From the NCBI GenBank assembly GCA_017935745.1, contig JAGBGX010000019.1, forward strand, positions 86,570 through 150,569: a DNA stretch of 64,000 nt. Reading direction: 5' to 3'. The position numbers were made by a program, and so were the translations under genes. A model generated the notes under the pieces. That model was not told the origin of the DNA and searched no databases. It saw nothing but the letters and a program-made list of their open reading frames with translations. Source of the stretch: Treponema sp. Lineage in GTDB: Bacteria > Spirochaetota > Spirochaetia > Treponematales > Treponemataceae. Each line of letters begins with the position of its first letter. Within the stretch, counting starts at the first letter, position 1. Below, piece by piece: positions 15,948 through 24,846 of the stretch.

Positions 15948-16865
15948 TTATTCCCAATACCAAATTCCATCTGTACAGTAGACAGCATCACAGCCAATGT
16001 TAGAAGTGTTGCTGTCACTCGGTTTTATTTTACGGAAATCCTCGATGGTAGATTCATAAAAAACTTTCAACACTGGGCATTCGCGGAATGCATAATAGTT
16101 AATATGTACCACGCTTTTTGGAATTGTAATTTTTTTAAGTGCAGTACAGTCTCCAAAAGCCCAATGACCAATATCTGTTAGATTCTTTGACAACGTTATA
16201 CTTTCAAGGGAAGCGCATCCGTTAAATGCATTATCACCAATCTTAGTTACTGTGTCAGGCATTATTATTGATTTGATATCTTCTCTGTCTTTAAAAACAC
16301 TTCCACCAATTTCTGTAATTCCATTAGGGATTACAACATCTTCTTCTACTGAATTGTATTTCGTTAGTCTTGTGTTATCATGAGCAAGTGTGCCGGTAGA
16401 GAAACATTCAGGAATTTCAATGCAATTAATTTTTGTTGCCGTTGGAATCGCATGATCTCCTTGCTTAACGTTCTTTTTCCAATATGCCTCGATTGCATCG
16501 TAGTATATGTTTGTCAGATACGGACAACCCCAAAATGCCTGCTCGCCGATTGTATTCACAGTGTACGGAATTTTTACGCTTTTTACTGTTTTGCAATTTT
16601 GAAAGGCATAATCACTGATTACTGTTGTTCCCTCGGGGATTTCAATTTCTTCCGGTGTTTCACCGTTGTAGCCCAAAACTATATCTCCGTCAATAATAAG
16701 ATAATTCGGGATTTTTTCCGTCCCGCTGTCATTTCCTTCGTTATCTCCCTTTTCTGAAGGCATCTCCTGCGCCGGTGAATCGTCATCGTCTGATGAGTCA
16801 GAACATCCTGCAAACAGCAAACAAAATGCAGCAATCACTGCCATAATGAAAAGTGTTTTTTTCAT
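15948..16865 (-). CDS. BspA-like leucine-rich repeat lipoprotein
   Basis: The ATG at 16865, after AAGGAG, gives 305 residues. A lipoprotein signal ends in LFAGC, followed by an acidic Ser/Asp/Glu linker and then LRR_5 repeats of the Treponema/Bacteroides BspA type (VISDYAFQNCKTVKSVKIP, IGEQAFWGCPYLTNIYY, IGDNAFNGCASLESITL, IGHWAFGDCTALKKITIP). Such surface lipoproteins bind host proteins or other bacteria in oral and gut species. It is a single gene with a terminator downstream, diverging from the small DNA-binding gene at 17020. Confidence 0.88.
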   Translation of the reverse strand: MKKTLFIMAVIAAFCLLFAGCSDSSDDDDSPAQEMPSEKGDNEGNDSGTEKIPNYLIIDGDIVLGYNGETPEEIEIPEGTTVISDYAFQNCKTVKSVKIPYTVNTIGEQAFWGCPYLTNIYYDAIEAYWKKNVKQGDHAIPTATKINCIEIPECFSTGTLAHDNTRLTKYNSVEEDVVIPNGITEIGGSVFKDREDIKSIIMPDTVTKIGDNAFNGCASLESITLSKNLTDIGHWAFGDCTALKKITIPKSVVHINYYAFRECPVLKVFYESTIEDFRKIKPSDSNTSNIGCDAVYCTDGIWYWE

Positions 16866-17019
16866 AAAACAACTCCTTGAAATAATTTTTGTTGATTTTA
16901 TCTGCAACATACATTTCAGAATCAACATTTTTCCATTCTGTTTATCAATGGAATTTCGTTTAAAAATATAATGAAATTTCGTGTTGTTTGTCAATGATTT
17001 TCCGTGCAAATTTATTTGA

Positions 17020-17304
17020 ATGATTGAAAAAGAATATCAGAAGCAAGTGGATTTTGTTTTGGCACGCTTGAAGGAAGAGCGGCAGAAAGCAAATATGTCG
17101 CAGATTGAACTTTCGTTTGCGGCGGGCTTGTCACAGAATCAGGTGAACTGCATCGAATCAGGACGAAACATTCCGAATTTATATACGCTGATAAAAATAT
17201 GCGCCGCGCTGAAAATCCGTCCGGAAATTTTGTTCTCGGCAACGCAAGAAGAACGTGAAAAGGCACGGAACGAAATTATTGACTTAGTAAAAAAGTATGT
17301 GTAA
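17020..17304 (+). CDS. XRE-family helix-turn-helix regulator
   Basis: A 94-residue protein that is almost entirely one Cro/CI-type helix-turn-helix (MSQIELSFAAGLSQNQVNCIE, then PNLYTLIKICAALKI). An acidic/basic C-terminal helix may dimerise. It diverges from the lipoprotein gene, with about 150 bases between them, and might control it. No Shine-Dalgarno is visible before the ATG. Confidence 0.85.
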   Translation: MIEKEYQKQVDFVLARLKEERQKANMSQIELSFAAGLSQNQVNCIESGRNIPNLYTLIKICAALKIRPEILFSATQEEREKARNEIIDLVKKYV

Positions 17305-17308
17305 TTGT

Positions 17309-17602
17309 CAACTGAACGTCCGCTTGTGCTTTGTGTGCAGGCGGGCGTTCGCCGTTCGCTGCGCTGTTTAATAACGCAGTGTGCGAAGCAAATTGAAGTA
17401 AAAACCAGCTGCGCCATTTTAGTGGCTGTTTTTAAACGTTCCTTAAAATTCAACAGTGAGAAAATCTTCAGATTTTAAAACTGTTGAATTGGTTCGTGTT
17501 AGCAACTTGTTGCGGCGCGAACACGTAGATAAGACAGTTTCGCAAGAAACTGTGAGTTAAAAACAGACACACTATTTGTGTGGCTGTTTTTAAACCTTCC
17601 CC
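17309..17602. repeat. Gene-free stretch of hairpin modules
   Basis: It starts with a decayed copy of the 15775 terminator repeat. Then come TTCAACAGT/ACTGTTGAA around AAAATCT-tc-AGATTTT, a GCAA-loop hairpin CAGTTTC-gcaa-GAAACTG, and a final terminator AAAAACAG (17559-17566)/CTGTTTTT (17584-17591) that serves the minus-strand barrel gene. No open frame is convincing here. Confidence 0.6.
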
Positions 17603-19141
17603 CTAAAAGAACAGCCCGATTCCGATTGTCAGCTCATGGCTGCTTCCCGGGCGGCTGCGCGCGGAGGGAAAAATCATGCCGGAAAAATCCTTGCCGAAGC
17701 TTGCGCGCAGCTGGATGCTTCTGAACGAAAGCGGCCAGCAGACAAGCTCAAGCCCTGCGGTGCAGATTCCGCCGATGATCCGTCCGTCTTCCGGCCCGAA
17801 CCGCGCGCAGGCGATGTCGGCGAACGGGCTTGCGTGAATTTCAAAGTCAAGCAGGCGCTCTGTTCCGTTCTTCTTGCGCCGGGTGGAAAAAATGCGCACC
17901 GGAAAATCCATGTTCACGACGAATGCAAAATCAGTGTCGTAAAACGCCGCGCGCTCCTGCACTCCGATTCCGCGCACAAAGTCCGTGAGCGCAGCGTCTT
18001 CTGTCCGCCCGATTTTCTGCTCGGTTCTTCCTGCAAGAAAGGTTCCGCGGATGCTGATTCCGTTCCTGCTGAACGCTTTGTGCAGCTCGGCCTGCACGGA
18101 AGATGAGACGCTCTGTGAAAATTCAGAGAAGCAGTTTTGAAACGAAACCGATGCGCAGAGTGAAAATCCGTCCCTGAAATTTTCCTTCCAGTGAACGGAC
18201 CCGAGCGACAGTTCCGCGCCGAGAGCGGCTGAAGGGCTTTTGAGGTTCCCGTAGTCCGGAAGCGACATCGTTCCGTCCGCACCATGGAAAGATACGTTCT
18301 GCGTGAAAGTGATTTTCGGAGTAAAACGGATTTTTCCTGCCCGCGGTGTTTCTGCCAGAAGGAGCGGAACTGCTGCGGACGCGGAAAACGAGACGTAGGG
18401 AAAATCTTCCGGGACATCGGAATCGTACACAAGCCCTGCTGAAAGTCCGGCTGCAAGCGAGACAGTTCCGTTCACCGGAAAAAGAAAGTCTGTTCCGCCT
18501 GAGACAAATCCAGAATTCCTTTTGTAGCGGTCGTCCGTGCGCTTGAACGTGTACCGGCCGGAAAACCACGGAGATGCGAATCCGTTTTTCAGCGGAAAAA
18601 TATATCCGCCCGCAAGCGCCGTGTTGAACGCCTGCGGCTTTTCGCTGTCTGACGGAGGAAGCAGATAGGAAACCTCGCCTTCGAGCGGGAAAAGCGAGCC
18701 GAGGAAATTGCTGTCCTTCAGCTTTATTTTTGCCTCGAATCCTTTTGACGAGCTGTACTTCGGATACGGTGCGGCGATGAATGTCCGTGAGTTTTCGGCG
18801 CGAACGGTAACGGCTGCCGGAATGAAGCCGTCCTCAGCTTCAAGCAGCGAATATGAAATGCCCGCGCTTTCCTGTATGCTTCTGTTGTCGCGCAGATTCC
18901 GCTCCTTCATTGCAAGATACGAGGCAAGCTCGTCCTCGCCGCTGAAATTCCGTTTTGTGTCAATTAAAAGCTCTTTTTCGAGCGCGGCTTTTTTGATTTT
19001 CCATAATGAGCCTGAAATCTCGTAGTCAATGCGGACGATTCTGACCGGCGTCTCCCCGGCGAAACAGCGGGCGCGCCCGAACGCGAGCAGAGCGGCAATG
19101 GCAAGCACGCCGCAGGGAATTTTTTGCATGCTGATTTTCAT
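17603..19141 (-). CDS. BamA/Omp85-like outer-membrane barrel protein
   Basis: The probable start at 19141 gives 512 residues. A signal peptide (GVLAIAALLAFGRARCFAG) leads to a short POTRA-like segment (IVRIDYEISGSLWKIKKAAL). The rest alternates in the manner of outer-membrane strands and ends in phenylalanine (IGIGLFF), the usual barrel signature. It may be a lineage-specific Omp85 relative or a treponemal surface porin. No Shine-Dalgarno precedes the start; TATAGT lies seven bases upstream, so the message may be leaderless. An alternative ATG lies five codons in. It diverges from a sensor kinase, which may sense envelope state. Confidence 0.7.
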   Translation of the reverse strand: MKISMQKIPCGVLAIAALLAFGRARCFAGETPVRIVRIDYEISGSLWKIKKAALEKELLIDTKRNFSGEDELASYLAMKERNLRDNRSIQESAGISYSLLEAEDGFIPAAVTVRAENSRTFIAAPYPKYSSSKGFEAKIKLKDSNFLGSLFPLEGEVSYLLPPSDSEKPQAFNTALAGGYIFPLKNGFASPWFSGRYTFKRTDDRYKRNSGFVSGGTDFLFPVNGTVSLAAGLSAGLVYDSDVPEDFPYVSFSASAAVPLLLAETPRAGKIRFTPKITFTQNVSFHGADGTMSLPDYGNLKSPSAALGAELSLGSVHWKENFRDGFSLCASVSFQNCFSEFSQSVSSSVQAELHKAFSRNGISIRGTFLAGRTEQKIGRTEDAALTDFVRGIGVQERAAFYDTDFAFVVNMDFPVRIFSTRRKKNGTERLLDFEIHASPFADIACARFGPEDGRIIGGICTAGLELVCWPLSFRSIQLRASFGKDFSGMIFPSARSRPGSSHELTIGIGLFF

Positions 19142-19273
19142 AGCGGAAACTATAGCAGAACTGTCTTCCGTAAATGTTAACAGACTGTAAACAGCGCGCT
19201 CCAAAACTTCAGCCTTATTTAAACAGAATATAAACTGACGGGATTTCGGGTGGCGGCCGGGCAAAAAATCTTC

Positions 19274-19279
19274 TATACT
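19274..19279 (+). promoter_or_regulatory. -10 element six bases before the kinase start
   Basis: TATACT followed by ATAGCT and then ATG at 19286. No ribosome binding site is present. The -35 is weak, so the promoter may need an activator, possibly its own response regulator. Confidence 0.4.
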
Positions 19280-19285
19280 ATAGCT

Positions 19286-20470
19286 ATGACGATAAAAAAG
19301 CAGATGTACGTTTCCAATGTGCTCATGGTGCTTGTGCCGCTTCTGGTGATGGTTCTGCTGTTCGGCGGAACGTACCTCAGAATGGACGCGCTTTTGGAAA
19401 GCGATGCCGGCGGCATTCCGTCCGAGATTTCCCATGAGCTTCGTGAAATCCGCGAGCTGCTTCTTCCTGTGCATGATGTCTTTATGAAATGCGTCGTCGC
19501 CCTTGCGCTTGTGTTCGGCACGCTGATTTTTCTTTCGGTGTTCCTTTCAAATTATTTTCTAAGCCGCTCTTTTTTCAGGAGAATCATGGAGCCGCTCAGC
19601 CTGCTTGAAAATTCCGTGCACAAAATCCAGCGGGGAGACCTTGAGCATCCGCTGAACTACGGGCGGCAGGACGAATTCACGGACATCTGCGCCGCCGTGG
19701 ACTTGCTGTCACGCAAGCTCAAGGAGGCGATGATTGCGCGGCAGAAGGACGAGCAGAGCCGAAAGGAACTTGTTGCCGGAATCTCGCACGACCTCCGCAC
19801 GCCGCTCACTGCAATCCGCGCCTGCTGCGAAAGCCTTGTGGAAGGAATTCCCGCCTCGCACGAGCAGCGCGCGTCATACCTTGGGCTGATTCTTGAAAAG
19901 GAGCTGGTGATTGAGCGCATGATAAGCCAGCTCTTTTTGTTTTCAAAGATGGAGCTTGACACGTTTCCGCTGAAGCTTGAAGTCTTCAGTCCGAAAAAAC
20001 TGATTGAAAAAACAGCGCAGAGCTTTGCCGCTTCATCAAGAAAATTTGAATTCAGCCTGCGCTGTGAGCCCGGCTGCCGGATTCGCGCCGACAGGGAGCA
20101 GTTCGAGCGCATTGTCCAGAACTGCATCGGCAACAGCCTCAAGTACAGCGACCGGGACATTCCGTCCCTCGGAGCCGAGGTGAAGTCTGACGGCGGGCGC
20201 GTCCATGTTCTTTTTACGGACGACGGGCCGGGCGCGGACGGCGACCTTGAAAAGCTTTTCACGCTCTTCTATAGAAAAGACAAGGCGCGGAAGGACACAG
20301 CGGGCGGAAGCGGACTTGGGCTTGCGATTGTGCGGAAAGCCATGGAGCAGATGGGCGGAACGGCATCGGCTGAACGGAACGAGCCGCGCGGACTGTGCAT
20401 TCATCTGGTTTTCCCCGGATGCACGGAAGATCGGGAAAAAGCGGAAGCGGAAGAAGGAGCGGCGGAATGA
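19286..20470 (+). CDS. Sensor histidine kinase
   Basis: A 394-residue membrane kinase. Two membrane helices (VSNVLMVLVPLLVMVLLFGG and FMKCVVALALVFGTLIFLSVF) flank a short extracytoplasmic loop of about 40 residues. HAMP, HisKA and HATPase domains follow, with the phospho-acceptor in GISHDLRTPLTAIRA, an N-box in NCIGNSLKYSD and G-boxes in DDGPGADG and GGSGLGLAIVRKAMEQMGG. The small loop suggests that it senses membrane or envelope stress, or a partner protein. It overlaps the response-regulator gene by ATGA, so the two are made together. Confidence 0.92.
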   Translation: MTIKKQMYVSNVLMVLVPLLVMVLLFGGTYLRMDALLESDAGGIPSEISHELREIRELLLPVHDVFMKCVVALALVFGTLIFLSVFLSNYFLSRSFFRRIMEPLSLLENSVHKIQRGDLEHPLNYGRQDEFTDICAAVDLLSRKLKEAMIARQKDEQSRKELVAGISHDLRTPLTAIRACCESLVEGIPASHEQRASYLGLILEKELVIERMISQLFLFSKMELDTFPLKLEVFSPKKLIEKTAQSFAASSRKFEFSLRCEPGCRIRADREQFERIVQNCIGNSLKYSDRDIPSLGAEVKSDGGRVHVLFTDDGPGADGDLEKLFTLFYRKDKARKDTAGGSGLGLAIVRKAMEQMGGTASAERNEPRGLCIHLVFPGCTEDREKAEAEEGAAE

Positions 20471-21192
20471 GCCTGAAAGAACCAGTCCCAAAGGAGACAA
20501 AGCGCATTCTGATTATTGAAGATGACAGCGCAATTGCAGGCGTGGAGAGCGACTACCTTCGCGCCAACGGCTTTGTGTGCGACAGCGCATCGGACGGAGA
20601 TTCCGGGCTTGAAAAGTCGCTCCGCGGAAAGTACGACCTTGTTCTGCTTGACTTGATGCTTCCCGGAACGGACGGATTTTCCGTGTGCCGCGCCCTGCGG
20701 GAAAAAAGCAACGTTCCGATTCTGATTGTCTCCGCGCGGCTCGATGACTCCGACAAAATCCGCGGGCTTGGCTGCGGCGCGGACGACTACATCGAAAAGC
20801 CGTTTTCGCTTGCGGTTCTTTTGGCGCGCATACAGGCGCACCTTGCAATCCGCGAGCGAATCAGCCGCGCACAGAAAAGTCCTGCCGAAGAAATCCGCGC
20901 CGGAAAAATCACCGTGAACGTTGCGTCCCGCCGCGTCTATGTGGACGGCAGGGAAGCCGCGCTCAAGAACAAGGAGTACGAGCTGCTCGTGTTCCTGATG
21001 AGCCACCGCGACATGGTTTTTGACCGCGAGACGCTGTACGAGGAAGTCTGGGGACTTGAGACAATGGGCGACAACGCGACAGTCGCCGTCCACATAAACA
21101 GAATCCGCGAAAAAATCGAAGAAGATCCCTCCGATCCGGAGTACATCGAAACCGTCTGGGGCGCGGGCTACCGCTTCTGTGTGCCGGAATAA
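20467..21192 (+). CDS. OmpR-family response regulator
   Basis: The ATG at 20467 overlaps the kinase stop. The 241-residue protein has a receiver domain (acidic pocket IIEDDSA, phospho-acceptor Asp in LVLLDLMLPGTDG, conserved Lys in YIEKPF) and an OmpR-type winged helix (LKNKEYELLVFLMSHRDMVF, TVAVHINRIREKIE, TVWGAGYRF). It is the partner of the kinase at 19286. Targets cannot be read directly; the divergent barrel gene is a natural candidate. Confidence 0.93.
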   Translation: MSLKEPVPKETKRILIIEDDSAIAGVESDYLRANGFVCDSASDGDSGLEKSLRGKYDLVLLDLMLPGTDGFSVCRALREKSNVPILIVSARLDDSDKIRGLGCGADDYIEKPFSLAVLLARIQAHLAIRERISRAQKSPAEEIRAGKITVNVASRRVYVDGREAALKNKEYELLVFLMSHRDMVFDRETLYEEVWGLETMGDNATVAVHINRIREKIEEDPSDPEYIETVWGAGYRFCVPE

Positions 21193-21257
21193 CGGTATGC
21201 GGAGAGAAGTAAAAGCAAAATTCGTTGATAAAATCACCTTTAAATATATAAATAAAT

Positions 21258-21286
21258 TTGACTATATGACACATATTGGTTATATT
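21258..21286 (+). promoter_or_regulatory. Promoter of the toxin-antitoxin pair
   Basis: TTGACT (21258-21263), 17 bases, TATATT (21281-21286). The strong ribosome site GGGAGGTGA follows before the ATG at 21306. Confidence 0.6.
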
Positions 21287-21305
21287 GAAAGCGGGAGGTG
21301 ATTTT

Positions 21306-21626
21306 ATGGATGCATTGAGAACGGTAGACATTTTGAATTCCATTGTCCCCATAAGCCGCTTCAACAAAGGCGAGGCGAACAAAATATTTTCCGAAGTCAA
21401 ATCGAAGGGAACGAGAATCGTTGTTAAAAACAATGTTCCTGAATGTGTTTTGATGAGTCCTGAAGAATATCAGAAGATGTATGACGAATACGAAAATGCG
21501 GTTCTGTATGCCGAGGCGCAGAAAAGGGCTGCGGAAGACGCAGCGCCCGTCCCGCATAACGCAGTTATGGCTCAGTTCGGAATAACGGACGCAGATATAG
21601 ATGACGCTGATGTGGAACTTGACTGA
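21306..21626 (+). CDS. Antitoxin, Phd/YefM-like
   Basis: A 106-residue protein. The N-terminal part (VPISRFNKGEANKIFSEVKS, then VVKNNVPECVLMSPEEYQKM) is the Phd/YefM fold that binds DNA and the operator. The acidic C-terminal tail (FGITDADIDDADVELD) would wrap the toxin. It is followed after two bases by a RelE-type toxin, and such pairs usually autorepress. The start at 21306 is preferred over an upstream ATG because of its excellent ribosome site. Confidence 0.88.
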   Translation: MDALRTVDILNSIVPISRFNKGEANKIFSEVKSKGTRIVVKNNVPECVLMSPEEYQKMYDEYENAVLYAEAQKRAAEDAAPVPHNAVMAQFGITDADIDDADVELD

Positions 21627-21628
21627 AA

Positions 21629-21955
21629 ATGTGGGAAATAAAATATCACCCCGAAGCGGTAAAGGAACTTGAAAAGCTTGACGGCTCTGTAAGAATTCAG
21701 GTTCTGAAAGGAATTCTAAAAGTATCCCAAAATCCTGCCGGCAAAAAGAGCGGAGGCTACGGCGAGCCGCTCGGAAACAAAGGCGGCAGCAACCTGACTG
21801 GATATTACAAAATAAAATATCGGAAAATCGGAATCCGTGTTGTGTACCGTCTGATTGTCGAAAAAGCTGAAAACGGAACAAAGCAGATGTACATTCTTGT
21901 GATTTCAGCCAGAGCCGACAACGAAGTGTATGACACGGCGGCAAAAAGAAAATAG
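21629..21955 (+). CDS. RelE/ParE-superfamily toxin
   Basis: A 108-residue basic protein with the RelE layout: IKYHPEAVKELEKLDGSVRIQVLKG, a loop rich in Gly (GGYGEPLGNKGG), GYYKIKYRKIGIRVVYRLI and YILVISARADNEVYDTA. RelE toxins cut mRNA at the ribosome. The conserved basic residues in KIKYRKIGIRVVYR fit that activity, although ParE-type gyrase poisoning is not excluded. It is directly downstream of its antitoxin. Confidence 0.88.
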   Translation: MWEIKYHPEAVKELEKLDGSVRIQVLKGILKVSQNPAGKKSGGYGEPLGNKGGSNLTGYYKIKYRKIGIRVVYRLIVEKAENGTKQMYILVISARADNEVYDTAAKRK

Positions 21956-22252
21956 CAGCCAGATGCTTCTGTCTGCCCTCTGGAGCAGCTCTCCAGTTTA
22001 CGTTCTGTTTATAATCCTGTTACATTCAGTTTATAAAGTCCTGCTAGAATCTTCCTGAACGTTCAGCCGAAGGTTTAAAATCAGCAGCTCAGATGGCGCG
22101 CCTGATTTTAATCTACAGTTTGCAAAGCAAACTGTCCTATTGACGTATGCACTTACGTGCATGAAATCATCATCTCCCGATTCTGAAGAATCGCTCGATG
22201 ATGATTTTTAAGGAACGTTTGAAATCAGCACTGTTATTTCAGGAGGATTCCA
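21956..22252. repeat. Gene-free stretch of hairpin modules
   Basis: It contains the hairpins CAGTTTGC-aaa-GCAAACTG, ATGCAC-ttac-GTGCAT and ATCATCAT/ATGATGAT around a GATTCtgaaGAATC core. It is bounded by AACGTT motifs and follows a toxin-antitoxin pair. AGGAGG at its end serves the next gene. Confidence 0.55.
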
Positions 22253-23041
22253 GTGAAGCGGATATTTTTGTCTGCGGCTTTTGCTGCTGTGTGCGCACTT
22301 GCCGCCGCATCGCCGGGTGAGGACGAGGAGCTTCCCGCCGATGTCTTTTACAAAAGCGGAACAACGGGATTCGGGCGGAGGGAGCTTGTCAGAAAGCCCG
22401 CGGAAGAGCTTCGGCTTGCCCCGGATACGCCGTTTGCCGCGGAGTGCATCGCGCCGTGGGAAAAAAGCGAAACGCCTTCATTCACTTCGGAGACGGTCTG
22501 GCACATCGGAAAGGATGAGGACGCTCCGTCAGTTCAGGACATCTCGCAGATTCTGCGCTCAATCTCACGCCTGAAAGGAATTCAGTACTATTCAAACAGC
22601 CGAAGGCGGTGGCGCACCTTGTACTGCTCGGCGTTTCTGATCCGCTCCGAATCAGACAGGACTCCCGTTGCCGACATGACAAGCGGAAGCGCGGACGGAA
22701 AGCAACTCTTCTGCCGGCTTGAGGACAGCTCGTTCGGAAAATGCACGTACCGCCTTGACTACCGACAGAACGAAAGCGAAGTTCTTGTGCGGCTCACGAA
22801 CATCTCGCCCGTTACGTACAGAATCTTCACGGCGATTCGTCCTGAGAATTTGCAGATAAGCATCGTTGTCTCCGACCGCGGAAGCTACTATTCAGTCTAT
22901 ATGCTTCTCCGCGCGGAGTACAGCACGCCGTCATCGTTACAAAGAAGAATTTCCGCCTCGCTCAATTCGCGCATTGAGGCGCTGTACGTCTGGTTCCTGA
23001 AAGAGCTGAACGGCAGGGCTGAATCCGGGAGGACAGAATGA
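22253..23041 (+). CDS. Exported protein, possibly the DUF6675 treponemal family
   Basis: A 262-residue protein starting with GTG after AGGAGG. It has a signal peptide (IFLSAAFAAVCALAAASPG) and then a globular domain with the strands LKGIQYYSNSRRRWRTLY and YRLDYRQNESEVLVRLTNIS. It resembles proteins labelled DUF6675 in treponemes, though I hold that only weakly. It overlaps the DUF368 gene by four bases (ATGA), so the two are coupled; a role in envelope lipid-carrier recycling is possible but unproven. Confidence 0.55.
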   Translation: MKRIFLSAAFAAVCALAAASPGEDEELPADVFYKSGTTGFGRRELVRKPAEELRLAPDTPFAAECIAPWEKSETPSFTSETVWHIGKDEDAPSVQDISQILRSISRLKGIQYYSNSRRRWRTLYCSAFLIRSESDRTPVADMTSGSADGKQLFCRLEDSSFGKCTYRLDYRQNESEVLVRLTNISPVTYRIFTAIRPENLQISIVVSDRGSYYSVYMLLRAEYSTPSSLQRRISASLNSRIEALYVWFLKELNGRAESGRTE

Positions 23042-23925
23042 AAACGTTTTTCACACCGCTCCACGGATTCTGCATGGCGGTTGCCGACAGCGTGCCGGGC
23101 ATTTCCGGCGGAACGGTCGCGTTCGTCATGGGATTTTATGAAGAGCTGCTCGGCTCTGTCGGCTCGCTTGCGGGAAAGAACCGTGCGCGGCGGGCGGAAG
23201 CTGTTTCGTACTTGTGCAGATTCTGCGCGGGCTGGCTTCCGGGAATGGCTCTGTGCATTCTTGTCCTCTCACGGATTTTCAGCACGCACATCTACGTCCT
23301 TTCCTCGGCGTTCATGGGACTGAGCGTGGCAGCGGTGTTCTGCATACTGAACGAAGAGAAATCAGTCCTGAAGAACAGCCTGCGCTATTCCGTGTTCATC
23401 GCCATTGGTGCGTTTAGCGTTGTTGCGCTTTCCATGCTCAGGAATTTTTTCCCCGGAAGCAGCGCAGCTGATTTTTCCGCGCTCAGGATGTGGCAGTGCC
23501 TGTATGTTTTTTTTGCCGGAGCCGCAGCATCAGCCGCGATGATTCTTCCGGGAATTTCAGGCTCGACCGTCCTCTTAATCTGCGGAGTCTATGTGCCTGC
23601 CGTGAACGCGCTCAAGGAAGTGATGGCGGGAAACCTTGCGTTTGCCGGAGGATGCGTGTGCCTTGCCGCAGGAATGGCTGCCGGGCTGCTTTTTGCCGCG
23701 CGTGGAATCAGCCTGCTGCTTGAGAAATTCAGGGCGCAGATGATTTTCCTTGTTGCGGGACTTGTGCTGGACTCATTGTACGCGATTGCCTTCGGGCCTG
23801 TCTCCCTGAAAATTCCGCGCGTGCCGCTTTCCGCCGCTACCTTTTCCGTCCCGGCATTTTTCAGCGGAATTGCAATCCTTGCCGCTCTGGAGCTTGTGAA
23901 GGCACGGGGAAGAAAACGCGGGTGA
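23038..23925 (+). CDS. popT: DUF368 undecaprenyl-phosphate translocase
   Basis: A 295-residue membrane protein with about eight helices and the two inverted DUF368 signatures: SVPGISGGTVAFVMGFYEEL near the start and LPGISGSTVLLICGVYVP in the middle. DUF368 (PopT) proteins return the lipid carrier undecaprenyl phosphate to the cytoplasmic leaflet for peptidoglycan and polysaccharide synthesis. This would support the polymer locus at 55.7-63.4 kb, which needs the same carrier. The gene is translationally coupled to the exported protein upstream. Confidence 0.85.
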   Translation: MKTFFTPLHGFCMAVADSVPGISGGTVAFVMGFYEELLGSVGSLAGKNRARRAEAVSYLCRFCAGWLPGMALCILVLSRIFSTHIYVLSSAFMGLSVAAVFCILNEEKSVLKNSLRYSVFIAIGAFSVVALSMLRNFFPGSSAADFSALRMWQCLYVFFAGAAASAAMILPGISGSTVLLICGVYVPAVNALKEVMAGNLAFAGGCVCLAAGMAAGLLFAARGISLLLEKFRAQMIFLVAGLVLDSLYAIAFGPVSLKIPRVPLSAATFSVPAFFSGIAILAALELVKARGRKRG

Positions 23926-24002
23926 ACTTCGTGCTGGAACGCTGCCTGCTTTCCTGCCGTCCGGCTTTCTGATACACTGGACGCGTAACATAAGGAGGAA
24001 CT

Positions 24003-24275
24003 ATGGCATCAGTTACGGAAATCGGGCTTGGCAGGACAATGGAGCGCAAGCTGCGCACGGTCGGAATCTCATCTGCGGAAGAACTGCGCTCGCTCGGAAG
24101 CCGGGCTGCTGTGATGCGGCTCAAGGCGGCGTACCCGGGAACGTGCGTCGTCATCCTGTACCATCTGGAAGCGGCGTTGCACGGCGTGGAAATCAAGCAG
24201 CTTGGCGCGGACGTAAAGCGCGAGCTGAAGGAATGGTTCTACCGGCTTGAAAAAGGAGAGCTGCAATGGAACTAA
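24003..24275 (+). CDS. TfoX C-terminal-domain protein
   Basis: A 90-residue protein matching the C-terminal domain of TfoX (IGLGRTMERKLRTVGISSAEEL, RLKAAYPGTCVVILYHLEAALHG). This is a small helix-hairpin-helix-like domain found alone in many bacteria. In TfoX it accompanies competence regulation; the standalone form has no proven role. AAGGAGG precedes the ATG. It is the last native gene before the AT-rich island; 24276-24468 holds nothing that I can identify. Confidence 0.8.
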   Translation: MASVTEIGLGRTMERKLRTVGISSAEELRSLGSRAAVMRLKAAYPGTCVVILYHLEAALHGVEIKQLGADVKRELKEWFYRLEKGELQWN

Positions 24276-24468
24276 AAACAGCACAATTTGGAACTTGAAG
24301 TTTATTGTTTCTATTGTAATGATAAATTCTTGAGCAATAAATAACACTTTCTCTTGAAACTAAAATGGAATATCCTCTGGAAAACTGAATATTTACATTC
24401 GTAATTCAATGTTATATGTTTCTTTATTGAACTTGAAGACATAAATAATTCAATTAAAACATACCCTT

Positions 24469-24846
24469 TTAAACGATATGAATCCTGCCACGTTTATGGC
24501 AACATTTTTTACCAGTCAGTTCTATTTGTATATAATCTTTGCTAGGTATCATTTTTATTTCGGGAGTTAATCTGTGTCGTTTTTGATTTCCCTTATCATC
24601 TTCTAATATTTCTGATTTTAATTGTTTCTCATCGAGGAAGAAATCCCAATCTGTTCCAGTATAAATATCAAGAAATTGGATATCATTAACTGCTTCTTCA
24701 GACAAGCTTGAAATTCCTAATTTGTAAGTAACGACAGCTGTATCAGTATATTCTGAACGTGAAATTTCAGAATGGAGTACACCAAATGAAACATTGGTTT
24801 TTTCTCGAGTACGTTTTTCTACTTCTGCTTTTGCCCAATCAATTCA
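24469..24846 (-). pseudogene. Small gene downstream of rhuM with early frameshift
   Basis: A frame of about 125 residues without a usable start codon: it reads in from ATT, following ATGAATTGATTGG. Removing one T would give ATG AAT GAT TGG and fuse to the body (WAKAEVEKRTREKTNVSF, then TGTDWDFFLDEKQLKSE). An AAGGAG site sits in front and the ATG overlaps the rhuM stop, so an intact form would be coupled to rhuM. The family is not recognised. The body is polar with a basic C-terminus (KKCCHKRGRIHIV). Confidence 0.45.
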
